From Thiorhodococcus drewsii AZ1 (GTDB lineage Bacteria > Pseudomonadota > Gammaproteobacteria > Chromatiales > Chromatiaceae): DNA of 64,000 nt. Of this stretch, positions 7,968 to 17,114 are shown in pieces. Numbering within the stretch: the stretch's first letter is position 1; each line of letters begins with the position of its first letter. The notes under the pieces are model-generated. The model saw only the letters and a program-made list of their open reading frames with translations. It was not told the DNA's origin and made no database searches. Location: positions 62,001 to 126,000 of the forward strand of contig NZ_AFWT01000016.1 of the NCBI RefSeq assembly GCF_000224065.1, in the 5' to 3' direction. Both the position numbers and the translations under genes were made by a program.

Positions 7968-9628
7968 GTGAACAGCCCCGTGTTGCGCGTGTCGATGGAG
8001 ACGCGCCGCTCGGTCAGATCGATCCGGGGCGCGAAGGTGTCTGGGTCGGCCGCCTCCCAGAATTCGGCATACTGCGTGCTCTGCGGATCCTCGAGCAGAA
8101 TCCCTTCCGGCAAAAAGTGCTGCAGCTCATCCAACGGCTTGGCCTCCGCAGCGCCGGTCCGTATCGCCAGGTGGTGGGGTTGCAGATCGGCGGGATGCGT
8201 CAGGCCACAGGCGGCCGTGATGTCGACCAGTGCCTCGATCGTCTTGCGATGAAACCGGGCCGCACGCTCCCCCTGAACACTCGGCACCAGGCCGTGCTGG
8301 CGCCAGCGATCCTGGGTCGCGACCCCGGTCGGACAGGTTCCCAAATGGCAGCGCTTGGATTGGATACAGCCGATCGAGAACATGAAGGCACGGGCCGCAT
8401 TGCACCAGTCGGCTCCCATGGCGAGGTTGTGGGCAATGCCCATGCCGGAATAGACCTTGCCGCTGGCCGCAAGCCGGACGTGGCGGCGCAGACCGCTGCC
8501 CGCCAATGCATTACGCACCACCGCAAGCCCCTCGTTCAGCGGCATACCGACCCAGTCCGAGAGTTCCAGCGGCGCGGCACCCGTACCGCCTTCGGCGCCG
8601 TCGACGACGATGAAATCGAGCAGGATGCCGGTCTTCAACATCGCCTTCATCAACGCCATCACCTCATGCGGCTGGCCGACGCAGAGCTTGATGCCCACCG
8701 GCTTGCCACCGGAAAGCTCCCGCATGCGGGCGGCGAACTCCAGCAGCCCGATCGGGGTGGAAAAGGCCGAGTGACCGCGCGGCGACAGACAGTCGCGATG
8801 CGCCGCGACCTGGCGGACCGAGGCGACCTCTGCCGTGACCTTGGCCGCCGGCAACAGACCGCCGTGTCCGGGCTTCGCGCCCTGGGAGAGCTTGATCTCG
8901 GTCATCCTGACCGCCTCCTCCTGGGCCTTGTCGCGGAACGACTCGGGATCGAAGTGTCCTTGCCGATCCCGAGCGCCGAAGTATCCCGAGCCGAGCTCCC
9001 AGACCAGATCCCCGCCGTGCTTGAGGTGATAGTCGGAGAGACCGCCTTCGCCAGTATCGTGGTAGAAGCCGCCTTTGGCAGCGCCGAGGTTCAGGGCCTC
9101 GATCGCGCGGGCCGACAAGGCCCCAAAGCTCATCGCCGAGATGTTCAGCACCGATGCCTCATAAGGCTGCCGGCACTGATCGTTGCCGACGCGCACCCGG
9201 GGATCGGTGTCGGACTCCTCGGACGGTGCGATCGAGTGCGATATCCAGATATAACCGCCCGCGTCCATCGCACGCTCGGAGCCGAATGGCTGCGTATCCG
9301 TTTCCCCGCTGGCGCGCGCCTTGACCAAGTTGCGCGCCTCGAAGCTCAGCGGCGTTCCCTCCAAGTCGTCTTCGACGATGTACTGGCGCAGAAAGGGCCG
9401 CAGCCGATAGGCCAAAAAGCGCAGATGGCCGGCGACCGGGTAATTGCGGATCACCGCATTGCCGCGCTGGAATAGGTCGATGAGCCCGAACGACACCAAA
9501 CATGCGCTGAGGCCATAGACCATCAGTGCGAATGTGGAATCCGGCGCCACCAAAGCCGCCACGATGCTCGCCAGCAAGGCCAGCAACGGAACGACAGCGC
9601 GTTTCAAGGCGTGCAGGAATTCGGTCAT
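7964..9628 (-). CDS. FMN-binding glutamate-synthase-family protein, membrane anchored
   Basis: 554 residues. Two hydrophobic helices fill roughly residues 10-60, after which the protein matches the FMN/Fe-S (GltS, PF01645) domain of glutamate synthase. The FMN barrel contains GAKPGHGGLLPAAKVTAEVA and VDGAEGGTGAAPLELSDW. The 3Fe-4S cysteine motif CIQSKRCHLGTC is intact. The glutaminase domain of true glutamate synthase is absent, so this is one of the stand-alone homologues whose reaction is not established. The ATG at 9628 has a poor ribosome-binding site. A sigma-54-like promoter lies about 110 bp upstream. It is coupled to poxB. Confidence 0.9.
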   Translation of the reverse strand: MTEFLHALKRAVVPLLALLASIVAALVAPDSTFALMVYGLSACLVSFGLIDLFQRGNAVIRNYPVAGHLRFLAYRLRPFLRQYIVEDDLEGTPLSFEARNLVKARASGETDTQPFGSERAMDAGGYIWISHSIAPSEESDTDPRVRVGNDQCRQPYEASVLNISAMSFGALSARAIEALNLGAAKGGFYHDTGEGGLSDYHLKHGGDLVWELGSGYFGARDRQGHFDPESFRDKAQEEAVRMTEIKLSQGAKPGHGGLLPAAKVTAEVASVRQVAAHRDCLSPRGHSAFSTPIGLLEFAARMRELSGGKPVGIKLCVGQPHEVMALMKAMLKTGILLDFIVVDGAEGGTGAAPLELSDWVGMPLNEGLAVVRNALAGSGLRRHVRLAASGKVYSGMGIAHNLAMGADWCNAARAFMFSIGCIQSKRCHLGTCPTGVATQDRWRQHGLVPSVQGERAARFHRKTIEALVDITAACGLTHPADLQPHHLAIRTGAAEAKPLDELQHFLPEGILLEDPQSTQYAEFWEAADPDTFAPRIDLTERRVSIDTRNTGLFT

Positions 9629-9734
9629 ATGAACAGCCCATCTACCAGAATCGAGATCTCGTCAGCGAGGTGTCGTCACGACATCAAAACCGATTTGGAG
9701 AAGGGTATTCGGCCGCCGCGACAACTGGGCATAC

Positions 9735-9750
9735 AGCAAATGCCGCACCA
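9735..9750 (-). promoter_or_regulatory. Candidate sigma-54 (-24/-12) promoter of the GltS-like/poxB unit
   Basis: The minus strand reads TGGTGCGGCATTTGCT. Compared with the consensus TGGCACG-N4-TTGCW it differs at two positions, with correct spacing (10 bases between GG and GC). The predicted start, near 9723, leaves a leader of about 95 bases before the ATG at 9628, the same as for the response regulator. Confidence 0.65.
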
Positions 9751-10143
9751 ACCCGGAACCAAGGGATATTCTGGAAAAGAGCTTACCCGTAGACAGATAG
9801 GTTAGCGCTCGTCGTCATACCTTGGGCACGCGGCCGTCGTCGCGCTGCATCGGGAGCGCCCGAAGTGGTTGCGGTCCTCTGCGAGCGATGTCGGCAGCTG
9901 GCGAAACGGAGTTTCCGGCCCCCCCAGGAGAGATGAGAGACGAAGGGAAGCACCGGAATGCCGGTGTATTTGAACCATCACCGGCGCATAACCACCAGAG
10001 CACCCGGAAAGGGTTGAGAACCACGCGCGACGTAACACCTATCGAATTGATCGAGGCCCAGGACGCGGCCAACAGCATCACTCAGCTGAACGCACTGCGA
10101 TTGAAGATCGAAGCCTCGATCGTCCTTCCGGCCAGCGGCGCTT

Positions 10144-10205
10144 GGTCCGCACAGCGGACCCTACTCGAAACCGCGATCCGTAGCGTAGGGTCCGCTGCGC
10201 GGACC
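10144..10205. repeat. REP-like inverted repeat, 21-bp arms
   Basis: Arms at 10144-10164 and 10185-10205 are reverse complements with one mismatch, separated by 20 bases. Each arm is itself nearly palindromic (GGTCCGCACAGCGGACC). Extragenic palindromes of this GTAGGGTCCGC... type are common in proteobacteria; this one lies outside genes. Confidence 0.65.
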
Positions 10206-10395
10206 TTTGGCGGTTGAGCAGCCGGGTGGCCGAAAGGATCACCAAGGCTAAGATCGAAAAGTCGTTCATACGCGACATTCCAAAGAATCACAGCGACCAT
10301 CGAAATCGAGAGCACCAGAGGGCTCGAAGCCGTCGAGTCCGGGCGAATATGAGTGTTCGGGTCGGACCGAGAACGAGGCGAGTGGTAATATCCAA

Positions 10396-11118
10396 TTGAT
10401 CAACATCGAATGCCATTGGAATCCCTCTTTGTCAAATAGACGCACCTTCAGCAAAAGGCTAGTGCTTCTACTCTCCCTTGGGGTCAATCTGATCTCTTCT
10501 GGCACAGTTGCTTCGTCGGAAAAAGTAGTGTCGAAGAATGACTGCGCTGTAGTCACAAAGGGGGCAATGATAAAAAACCCCCAAGAAATCGCAATCATGA
10601 ATGGCATGCTAAGGGTTGTGAATGGAAATTTTCTTGTCTTTGACCGTGATGGCGTGCGTGTTGAGGCATCCGTCAAACAGCCCGATTATGGTCATATCAC
10701 TAGCCTTCGACTTGCTGCCAATGGAGAAATATACGCTATTGGCGACCAACGAACTTATAAAGCAATGCTGACGTCTACAACCGATAGCGTAGTATTAAAG
10801 GCAAGCGTGCTACCCGTTCTGTACCGAAAACCATGCAGCTGGTTTAGAGTATTTTTTGGTGCCTGCCAAGAACAAAAAGCCGTATTCAGCGATGCTGTTT
10901 CAGCCGTTTTTCTATCGGGATACGACTCGCGCGGCGTTCTGAAATCTTATGTGTACGGTTTGAGGAGCGAAGTGTTGGACCTCAGTTCCACTCCTTCACC
11001 GTACTACCAGCACGACTGCGGCACTGGGTTTGCCGTAATGGTGGGTGACTCGGAAGCTTCCCTCATAGACAAGTCGGGGGATATTCAACCCTACGATGCC
11101 AAATTGGAGGGCAAATAA
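10396..11118 (+). CDS. Hypothetical protein, possibly secreted, AT-richer than its neighbours
   Basis: About 240 residues. The frame opens with TTG; no ATG occurs near the 5' end and no good ribosome-binding site is visible, so the true start is uncertain or the gene is 5'-truncated. A lysine/arginine-flanked hydrophobic stretch (LVLLLSLGVNLISSGTVAS, about 22-41) looks like a signal peptide, which suggests the start is close to right. The mature part has cysteines that could pair (PCSW, GACQ, HDCG). No known domain recognised. Base composition is clearly lower in GC than flanking genes, which suggests acquisition by transfer. Confidence 0.55.
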   Translation: MINIECHWNPSLSNRRTFSKRLVLLLSLGVNLISSGTVASSEKVVSKNDCAVVTKGAMIKNPQEIAIMNGMLRVVNGNFLVFDRDGVRVEASVKQPDYGHITSLRLAANGEIYAIGDQRTYKAMLTSTTDSVVLKASVLPVLYRKPCSWFRVFFGACQEQKAVFSDAVSAVFLSGYDSRGVLKSYVYGLRSEVLDLSSTPSPYYQHDCGTGFAVMVGDSEASLIDKSGDIQPYDAKLEGK

Positions 11119-11164
11119 GAACAGGAAACCCGATCGCCTACACCGAATGACAGGAAGGGGTGCA

Positions 11165-11194
11165 GGGACAGTCCCAACGCCATGAATTTGGCGT
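11165..11194. repeat. Two small adjacent palindromes after the orphan gene
   Basis: GGGACAGTCCC (11165-11175) is followed at once by ACGCCA-TGAATT-TGGCGT (11177-11194). No T-tract follows. They could form a 3' stem for the gene ending at 11118 or be a relic of a repeat element. Confidence 0.3.
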
Positions 11195-11349
11195 CTAAGA
11201 CTATGATTATGTTAAAATAATCCGTTTTCATAGGAACCTTGCAGAAGCATACCGACTTGCTCAGCCGGCCATTGCCGCCCGAGCAAGTCGAGATCTGGCT
11301 ACGGCGGGCGGCCTAGCGCCCGGACGGGGTAAGAAACACGCGCAACGAT

Positions 11350-14115
11350 CTAGTCCAGAACCTGCTGGAGATCCGCGAGACCGGCGGGTTTGAGGAGGTG
11401 CGCATCGAACAGGTCCGCATCTGAACCAAGGTGACTCGCGCCATAACCGGACACCGCGACCAGCCTGATCGCCTTGCGTTCCGGCAGTTTTATCAGGCGA
11501 CGCGCGACCTCGATGCCGTCGATATCGGGCAGCCCGATGTCGAGCAGGATCAGATCCGGTCTCATCCTGGTCACCAGATCCAACGCCGCTTCTCCAGTCG
11601 GAACGCCCGAAACCTCATGACCGAGTGCGCTCAGCAGCTCGCTCATCGCCTCGACCACCTCGGCGCTGTCATCGACGACCAGCACCCGTTTGCGGGGCGT
11701 GGCCGCACGGCTGGAGGCTCTCTCGACCGCCGAGCCTGCAGACAGGTCGGGAGCAGGCTCGGCATCGAGCGGAAAGGTCAGCGTGACGCGACTGCCCAGA
11801 CCGACACCGGCGCTGTCGATCTCGACACGCCCGCCATGCAGATCGACCAGGCTCTTCACCAGAGTCAGCCCCAACCCCAGGCCGCCCTCCGCGCGTGCCA
11901 ACGAGCGCGGTCCCTGCGTAAATGCCTCGAACAGCGATGGCATCGCCTCCGCTGCAATGCCTTGGCCATTGTCCTCGACCGTGACCCTGGCACCCTCGGC
12001 GTGATGCGCTAGGGTGACACCGATGCGCCCACCCTCGTCCGTGTATTTGGCCGCATTGTGCAGCACGTTGCTCAACACCTGGACGAGCCGTGTCGCATCG
12101 CCCCGCACCGGCACCGGATCCGCTGGCACCTCCAGCACGACCTCATGCCCGCGCGCACGCACCTCGCAATCCACCACCTCCAACGCCTGATGAAGGAGTT
12201 GCCCCAGATCCTGCCGCGCCACACGCAACGTGATGGAGCCTCGGGTGATGCGGGCGACATCCAGCAAGTCGTGCACCAGACGCTCCAGGTGGTGCGTCTG
12301 GCGGTCGATGACCGCATAGGCCCAATCGTGCTTGGCCCGGTCCTGATTGCCCAGGGCGAGCAGATCCAGCGCATTGCGCACCGGCGCCAAGGGGTTGCGC
12401 AGCTCGTGACCGAGCATCGCCAGAAAGGCGTTCTTGCGTCGGTCGGCCTCGGCGAGCTGCTCGGTCTGTTCGCGCAGACTCCTTTGCAGGGCCTGCTGCT
12501 CGCTCACGTCGAGCGCGAGCGAAAGGATCGAGACCAACCGGCCATCGCCATCGCGCAAGACCGAATTGTGCCATTCGCACCAGACGGTCTCGCCGTCCTT
12601 GCGCTGGTTGAGGTGCAGACAGTGATTGTGCTCGACCAGACCGCCGACCAGGCCACCGACCATGTCCGCGAACGATTCGCGCACGTCTTCCGGAAACAGC
12701 CCCAGGTTGTGCAGCGAGCCTTGCAGGGCCTCGGCCTCGCTCCAGCCGAACACCCGCTCCGCTGCGGACGACCAGCGCAGGATGCCGGTATCTGCGGCCC
12801 ACTCCAGGGACGCGACCGGAGACCGGTCGATATGCAGCTTGAGCCGCTCAAGGGCCTCGCGGTAGCGCCGCTCGGCCTGCGTGGTGCGCGTAACGTCGGC
12901 AAGAATCCCGACGCAGCCATAGACGTCGCCGGCCTCGTTGCGCAAGGGTGCGGCGGAAGCCATGAGGTGCTTGATCTCGCCATCCGCGAAGACGATGTCC
13001 TCCGCGAAACCCTGCACGGACTCGCCGATGCGCGCCGCTCTCTGCATGGGCAAATCCTCGGAGGCGAGCTCATCACCCCCGTGGAAAATGCGAAACGCCA
13101 ACGCGGCGGCATCGGAGCCGGACAGGGACGGGTTGGCGTGCTCGGACAGGCGCAGAATCTCGGCACCGGCTCGATTCATCTCCATATCGCGGCAATCGCT
13201 GTCGCGCCCGAGATAGATCCCCACGGGCGCGGCATCGAAAACCGCACGCAGCTCGGCCGCCCGCGCCCGGTTCTCGGCGTTGAGACGCTTGATGGTCTCC
13301 TCGCTGCGGCGTCGGTCGGTGATGTCGATGACCAGCACAAAGAAACCGGTGACGCGTCCGTCCGCCCGCCGGTCCGGAATGTACTCGACCTGGCAGCAGC
13401 GGACACCGTCCCCTTGGAAGGGCAACCAGGCGTCGAAGACGCTCCCCTCGCCCGCCAGCGCCCGCTCCATGCGCGGGCGAGCTCGCGCGAAGGACTGCTC
13501 CCCGATGATCTCGACGACCGGTTTGCCGAGAATGTCCGCCCGATCGAGGCCGAACCAACGCTCGTAGGCGGCATTGTTGAAGCGGTAGCGCAGCGACGCA
13601 TCGACGCGCGAGATCAGCGCCGGCAGCGCATCGGTGACTCGACGCAAGGTGCGTTCGCTATCGGCGAGCGCCAGCTCGGCGTGCTTGCGCGCGGTCATCT
13701 CGGCAAAGGTGATGACGACCCCGTTGATTGGCGTGGTCTTGGTGCAATAGGGCAGGATGCGGCGCAGATACCAATGTCCCTGCTCGGTGTGGACCTCGCG
13801 CGGTTCGACCGATATTCCCGCCAACACCAGCGCCGCGTCATCGAGCAGATCCGGATCCTCGAAACACCAGCCGAGATCCTTCAGCGGGCGACCGACATCG
13901 ATCGGGATGAGCCGCAGCAAAGCATCGGTCGCCGGGGTCCAGCGACGGATGCGCAAGCACGGATCGAGAAACAGGGTGGGCACCTCGCTGCTCACCAAGA
14001 GATTGTTGAGATCGTCGTTGATCTCTTCCAGCTCACGGAGCCTTTCCGTGAGCTGGACATTCATGGCAATCAGCTCTTCGTTGAGCACGGGTGGCTTCTC
14101 CATCGCGGTTTCCAA
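11350..14115 (-). CDS. Multi-PAS hybrid sensor histidine kinase derived from a CheB/CheR fusion, N-terminus missing
   Basis: About 921 residues. Order: a coiled-coil leader (NEELIAMNVQLTERLREL), the PAS domain typical of CheB/CheR fusion proteins (FLDPCLRIRRWTPATDALL...DVGRPL), three further PAS domains (about 150-540), a HisKA domain with H-box LGHELRNPLAP, an HATPase domain (NAAKYT, VEDNGQG, GLGLGL) and a C-terminal receiver (VVDDSAEV, phospho-acceptor in LLDIGLPDIDG). Homologous fusions carry CheB and CheR domains before this coiled coil. Here the frame opens with TTG at 14115 (or ATG at 14103), and the coiled-coil coding continues upstream (YNEELRSTNEG) to a stop at 14238-14240. The methyltransferase/esterase part has therefore been lost. 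Whether the remainder is expressed is unknown. Confidence 0.82.
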   Translation of the reverse strand: METAMEKPPVLNEELIAMNVQLTERLRELEEINDDLNNLLVSSEVPTLFLDPCLRIRRWTPATDALLRLIPIDVGRPLKDLGWCFEDPDLLDDAALVLAGISVEPREVHTEQGHWYLRRILPYCTKTTPINGVVITFAEMTARKHAELALADSERTLRRVTDALPALISRVDASLRYRFNNAAYERWFGLDRADILGKPVVEIIGEQSFARARPRMERALAGEGSVFDAWLPFQGDGVRCCQVEYIPDRRADGRVTGFFVLVIDITDRRRSEETIKRLNAENRARAAELRAVFDAAPVGIYLGRDSDCRDMEMNRAGAEILRLSEHANPSLSGSDAAALAFRIFHGGDELASEDLPMQRAARIGESVQGFAEDIVFADGEIKHLMASAAPLRNEAGDVYGCVGILADVTRTTQAERRYREALERLKLHIDRSPVASLEWAADTGILRWSSAAERVFGWSEAEALQGSLHNLGLFPEDVRESFADMVGGLVGGLVEHNHCLHLNQRKDGETVWCEWHNSVLRDGDGRLVSILSLALDVSEQQALQRSLREQTEQLAEADRRKNAFLAMLGHELRNPLAPVRNALDLLALGNQDRAKHDWAYAVIDRQTHHLERLVHDLLDVARITRGSITLRVARQDLGQLLHQALEVVDCEVRARGHEVVLEVPADPVPVRGDATRLVQVLSNVLHNAAKYTDEGGRIGVTLAHHAEGARVTVEDNGQGIAAEAMPSLFEAFTQGPRSLARAEGGLGLGLTLVKSLVDLHGGRVEIDSAGVGLGSRVTLTFPLDAEPAPDLSAGSAVERASSRAATPRKRVLVVDDSAEVVEAMSELLSALGHEVSGVPTGEAALDLVTRMRPDLILLDIGLPDIDGIEVARRLIKLPERKAIRLVAVSGYGASHLGSDADLFDAHLLKPAGLADLQQVLD

Positions 14116-14240
14116 GCCCTCATTGGTGGAGCGCAGCTCCTCGTTGTAAACCTGCGGATCTTCGGCACCGGCACCCTGTCTTTCGATGGCCGCGCAGTGC
14201 AGTGAGGTACGCGATGATCAGTGATGGACTCTCTCGTGGT

Positions 14241-14959
14241 GAAGGGCGATCGAACATGGCATGACGCCCCGGCGATCGCGCGTGTCGTGCGCACGTCTTC
14301 GACTCATCGTGCCGCACGCCAGGCGACGCTCGCACAGTCGTCTTCCACCTCTGGAAATCGAACCGACGGCCCTGCCCGACGCGATCTTATACCCTGATCG
14401 ATCGCCAGAGATAGTGGCTTAGGCACCACCGTGACGACTGGATGCAAGTATCTGAAATCGTAGGCTTGGTTGGGCTATCTCGAGGACCTTTTCAGGCGCC
14501 CGGTTGATCGGGTCACTCGCAAGGCATTGCGCCGCGAGCTGGTGCCTTCTGTCGAACACGAGGCGATGCCTGTCGGAGCGATCCATCCGTCGCATTCGAT
14601 GCGTCCGGGCCGGCCCCGGTCGGGACGAACGCGCTCGCATAGCGCCCCGACACCGACCACCGGCAGGCCGAATGCCTCGGCCTCGACGAGCGCGAGTCCG
14701 AAGGTCTCGTGAGGCCCTGCGGTCACATAGAGATCGGCCGACGCCAGCAGCGTCGCGTAGGTGAATTTGTCCTGCTCGAGTAGAGGATCTGAATCAGCAG
14801 CGCCCGCAGCAGACACACCGGAGGGATCGAGGGCGTCCGCGTCGCGCATAGATCGCCTGGAGTACCTCGTCCAGACTGGTTAGCACCCCGTTAAATACCG
14901 ATTCCTATTCCGTAGGCTGCCAACGATGATGTCCAGGATGTCCAGATCAACGTGACCGC
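14241..14959. other. Degraded intergenic region, about 720 bp
   Basis: Upstream of the truncated kinase gene. No CheR/CheB-like coding could be found in any frame. It contains a fragment of a glycosyltransferase gene (14607-14783). The rest shows no recognisable feature. Confidence 0.5.
14607..14783 (-). pseudogene. Fragment of a family-4 glycosyltransferase gene (partial duplicate of the gene at 17115-18389)
   Basis: The minus strand encodes [20 protein letters not shown] and then [20 protein letters not shown], nearly the same as residues of the intact glycosyltransferase, and the DNA is also closely similar (compare roughly 17341-17526). The fragment has lost two codons near GVGAL and ends in unrelated sequence on both sides. 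Only about 59 codons remain, so it cannot be functional. Confidence 0.8.
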
Positions 14960-15613
14960 CTACTTCAAGTCGAGCGTCTTTCCCAGCATATTATCCAGCT
15001 CACTGTCATTGACGCCGAGCATCTGAAGAATATTGCGCTGGACGGCGTTGAGGATGTGCTGGCGTTCCTGCTCGCCGGGCAGGCTCTTGGCGAGGGCGAC
15101 AGCACCGACAAGAGCGGCGAGGATGACGCGAGCTTTATCGACGATGACGTCGCGGTCGGGCTCGAAAGGGAGCTTCTTGAGGCGGCTCAGGGCGATGAGA
15201 CGGGTTTCCAGCATTTTCTTCATGCGCAGGTAGGAGGCTTCGAACAAGGTGCGGATCTCGGCGTTCTCGTTGCCGATCTCGTTGAACAGCACAGTCTCGG
15301 GTCCAGGCTTGTGCTTGTGCTCCAACTCCTGAAGATTCAAGCAGTTGGACACGAGCTCCGTGAGATGCGTCACCGACAATGGGCCTTTGACCAACCTGGC
15401 CGCACGGCTGTTTTCCAGGGTTTCCTGCACCGACGCGTGGTAGAGCGCTTCCTTCGAGGCAAAGTGGGCGTAGAAAGCGCCGTGAGTCATCTTGGCCAGT
15501 TTCATGATCTGGCCAATGGAGACCTTCTCGAAGCCTTGGCGGCTGAACAGCTCGATGGCCGATTGGAGAATACGCTCGCGCGATCTGGCCTTGCGGTTCA
15601 TCGAGTCGGACAT
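14960..15613 (-). CDS. TetR/AcrR family transcriptional regulator
   Basis: 217 residues. The N-terminal helix-turn-helix is standard: RERILQSAIELFSRQGFEKV, then IMKLAKMTHGAFYAHFASKE. The remaining helical domain would bind a small ligand. The ATG at 15613 follows GAGG. It is divergent from a fabF-like gene 91 bp away, with a palindrome between them (15644-15658), so repression of itself and fabF is the simple reading. The ligand may be an acyl compound by analogy with other TetR-fab pairs, but this is inference. Confidence 0.92.
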   Translation of the reverse strand: MSDSMNRKARSRERILQSAIELFSRQGFEKVSIGQIMKLAKMTHGAFYAHFASKEALYHASVQETLENSRAARLVKGPLSVTHLTELVSNCLNLQELEHKHKPGPETVLFNEIGNENAEIRTLFEASYLRMKKMLETRLIALSRLKKLPFEPDRDVIVDKARVILAALVGAVALAKSLPGEQERQHILNAVQRNILQMLGVNDSELDNMLGKTLDLK

Positions 15614-15643
15614 GGCAACCTCACACTGCACGCTGAATATTAT

Positions 15644-15658
15644 CTTGATCATATCAAG
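15644..15658. promoter_or_regulatory. Palindrome in the tetR-fabF divergent region, candidate operator
   Basis: CTTGAT-CAT-ATCAAG, perfect 6-bp arms, 31 bp from the tetR start and 47 bp from the fabF start. TetR proteins bind such palindromes between divergent genes. Confidence 0.5.
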
Positions 15659-15704
15659 CCCGGTGCTAGCGTGGTACGACCCCAAATCTGATACAGAAAA
15701 TATT

Positions 15705-16970
15705 ATGCCATCACCACTCGTCATCACCGGCATGGGCATGGTTAGCCCCCTCGGTTGCGGCGTCAAGTCAAGCTGGGAGCGCCTTCTGGACGGCCGCTCC
15801 GGCATATCCCTGATCACGCGCTTCGATACCGGCGATCTGCCGATCAAAATCGCGGGTTCGGTACCTGGCATCACCGATGACCCGGAAGCAGGCCTCGACT
15901 CTGACCGCGTGGCCGACGCCAAGGAGCGTCGCAAGATGGAGTTGTTCAGCCTCTACGCCATGGCTGCCGCCGAAGAGGCGCTGACCCAGGCTAACTGGTT
16001 ACCGACCAGCGATGTGGACCGTTTGGCCACCGCCACCATCGTGGGCTCTGGAATCGGCGGCTTTCCCACCATCACTCAGGCGCAGACGACGCTGTCGACG
16101 CGCGGTCATCGCCGCCTTTCTCCCTTCACTGTGCCGGCCTTCCTGGCCAACCTGGCGGCAGGCAATGTGTCGATCCGCTATGGCTTGCGGGGGCCTTTGG
16201 GCTGCCCGGTTACCGCCTGTGCGGCGGGCGTGCAGGCCATCGGCGATGGCATGCGCATGATCCGCAGCGGCGAGGCCGATGTGGCCCTGGTGGGCGGTGC
16301 CGAAGCCTGTATCGATCCGCTCGCACTGGCCAGCTTTCACGCCCTGAAGGCGCTTTCCACCGAGCAGAACGACCCCGCCAAGGCATCGCGACCCTTCGAC
16401 CGGGCACGCAACGGCTTCGTCATGGGCGAGGGCGCGGGGCTGCTGGTGATTGAAAGTCTGGCTCATGCCGAGGCACGCGGGGCGACACCACTGGCCATTC
16501 TCAGTGGTTATGGCACCAGTGCCGATGCCCATCACATCACCGCTGGCCCGGAAGACGGCGCCGGTGCTGCGGCGGCCATCCGGGCGGCGCTGAAGATGGC
16601 GGGGCTATCTCCCGAGGAGATCAGCCATATCAATGCTCATGCCACCTCAACGCCCGTAGGCGACCGCGCCGAGATTGCATCCCTGCGCAACGCCTTTGGT
16701 GACGCCCTTGCCAGCATCCCGATCTCCGCGACCAAGTCGGCCACCGGTCACCTGCTGGGTGCCGCCGGCGGCGTGGAGAGCATCTTCTCCGCACTGGCGA
16801 CAATGCACGACCGACTGCCTCCGACCCTGAACTTGGAAAACGTCGATGAGGACATCCAAGACCTGGACGTCGTCTCGGGTGGAGCGCGCGAGCACCGCAG
16901 CCAACACGTGCTGTGCAATGGCTTCGGATTCGGTGGGGTGAACGCCGCACTGATTGTCAGCAAGGTGTAG
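15705..16970 (+). CDS. fabF: Beta-ketoacyl-ACP synthase II (FabF family)
   Basis: 421 residues, normal KAS II length. It condenses malonyl-ACP with an acyl-ACP in fatty-acid elongation. The catalytic triad is complete: C172 in TACAAG, H312 in NAHATSTP and H349 in KSATGHLLGAAG. The ATG at 15705 starts the family N-terminus (VITGMGMVSPLG); the open frame extends upstream without a credible start. It is not next to acpP or fabG, so it is probably an accessory paralogue used for a special acyl product and controlled by the divergent TetR regulator. Confidence 0.92.
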   Translation: MPSPLVITGMGMVSPLGCGVKSSWERLLDGRSGISLITRFDTGDLPIKIAGSVPGITDDPEAGLDSDRVADAKERRKMELFSLYAMAAAEEALTQANWLPTSDVDRLATATIVGSGIGGFPTITQAQTTLSTRGHRRLSPFTVPAFLANLAAGNVSIRYGLRGPLGCPVTACAAGVQAIGDGMRMIRSGEADVALVGGAEACIDPLALASFHALKALSTEQNDPAKASRPFDRARNGFVMGEGAGLLVIESLAHAEARGATPLAILSGYGTSADAHHITAGPEDGAGAAAAIRAALKMAGLSPEEISHINAHATSTPVGDRAEIASLRNAFGDALASIPISATKSATGHLLGAAGGVESIFSALATMHDRLPPTLNLENVDEDIQDLDVVSGGAREHRSQHVLCNGFGFGGVNAALIVSKV

Positions 16971-17114
16971 CGGTACACACTGACAATCATCTGAGATCAT
17001 TGCTCGCAAGTTAAGGTTTTTGAGAAGCTGTCGAGCTCCTTGAACCTGTCGAGACTGGGTGAATACCGTCAGCTCTCGTCGAAGAGGTGCTGGACAGCTT
17101 GTCCGCAGCAATCG

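Larger units (their letters stand above)
9629..10395. other. Intergenic region, 767 bp
   Basis: Holds the sigma-54 promoter candidate for the leftward unit (9735-9750) and an imperfect 21-bp inverted repeat (10144-10205). I saw no credible protein-coding frame. Confidence 0.5.

Noticed and set aside
12058-14205. 715-codon open frame on the plus strand opposite the hybrid kinase
   Set aside because: It is the antisense shadow of a GC-rich gene with clear domains on the other strand; the translation has no recognisable features.
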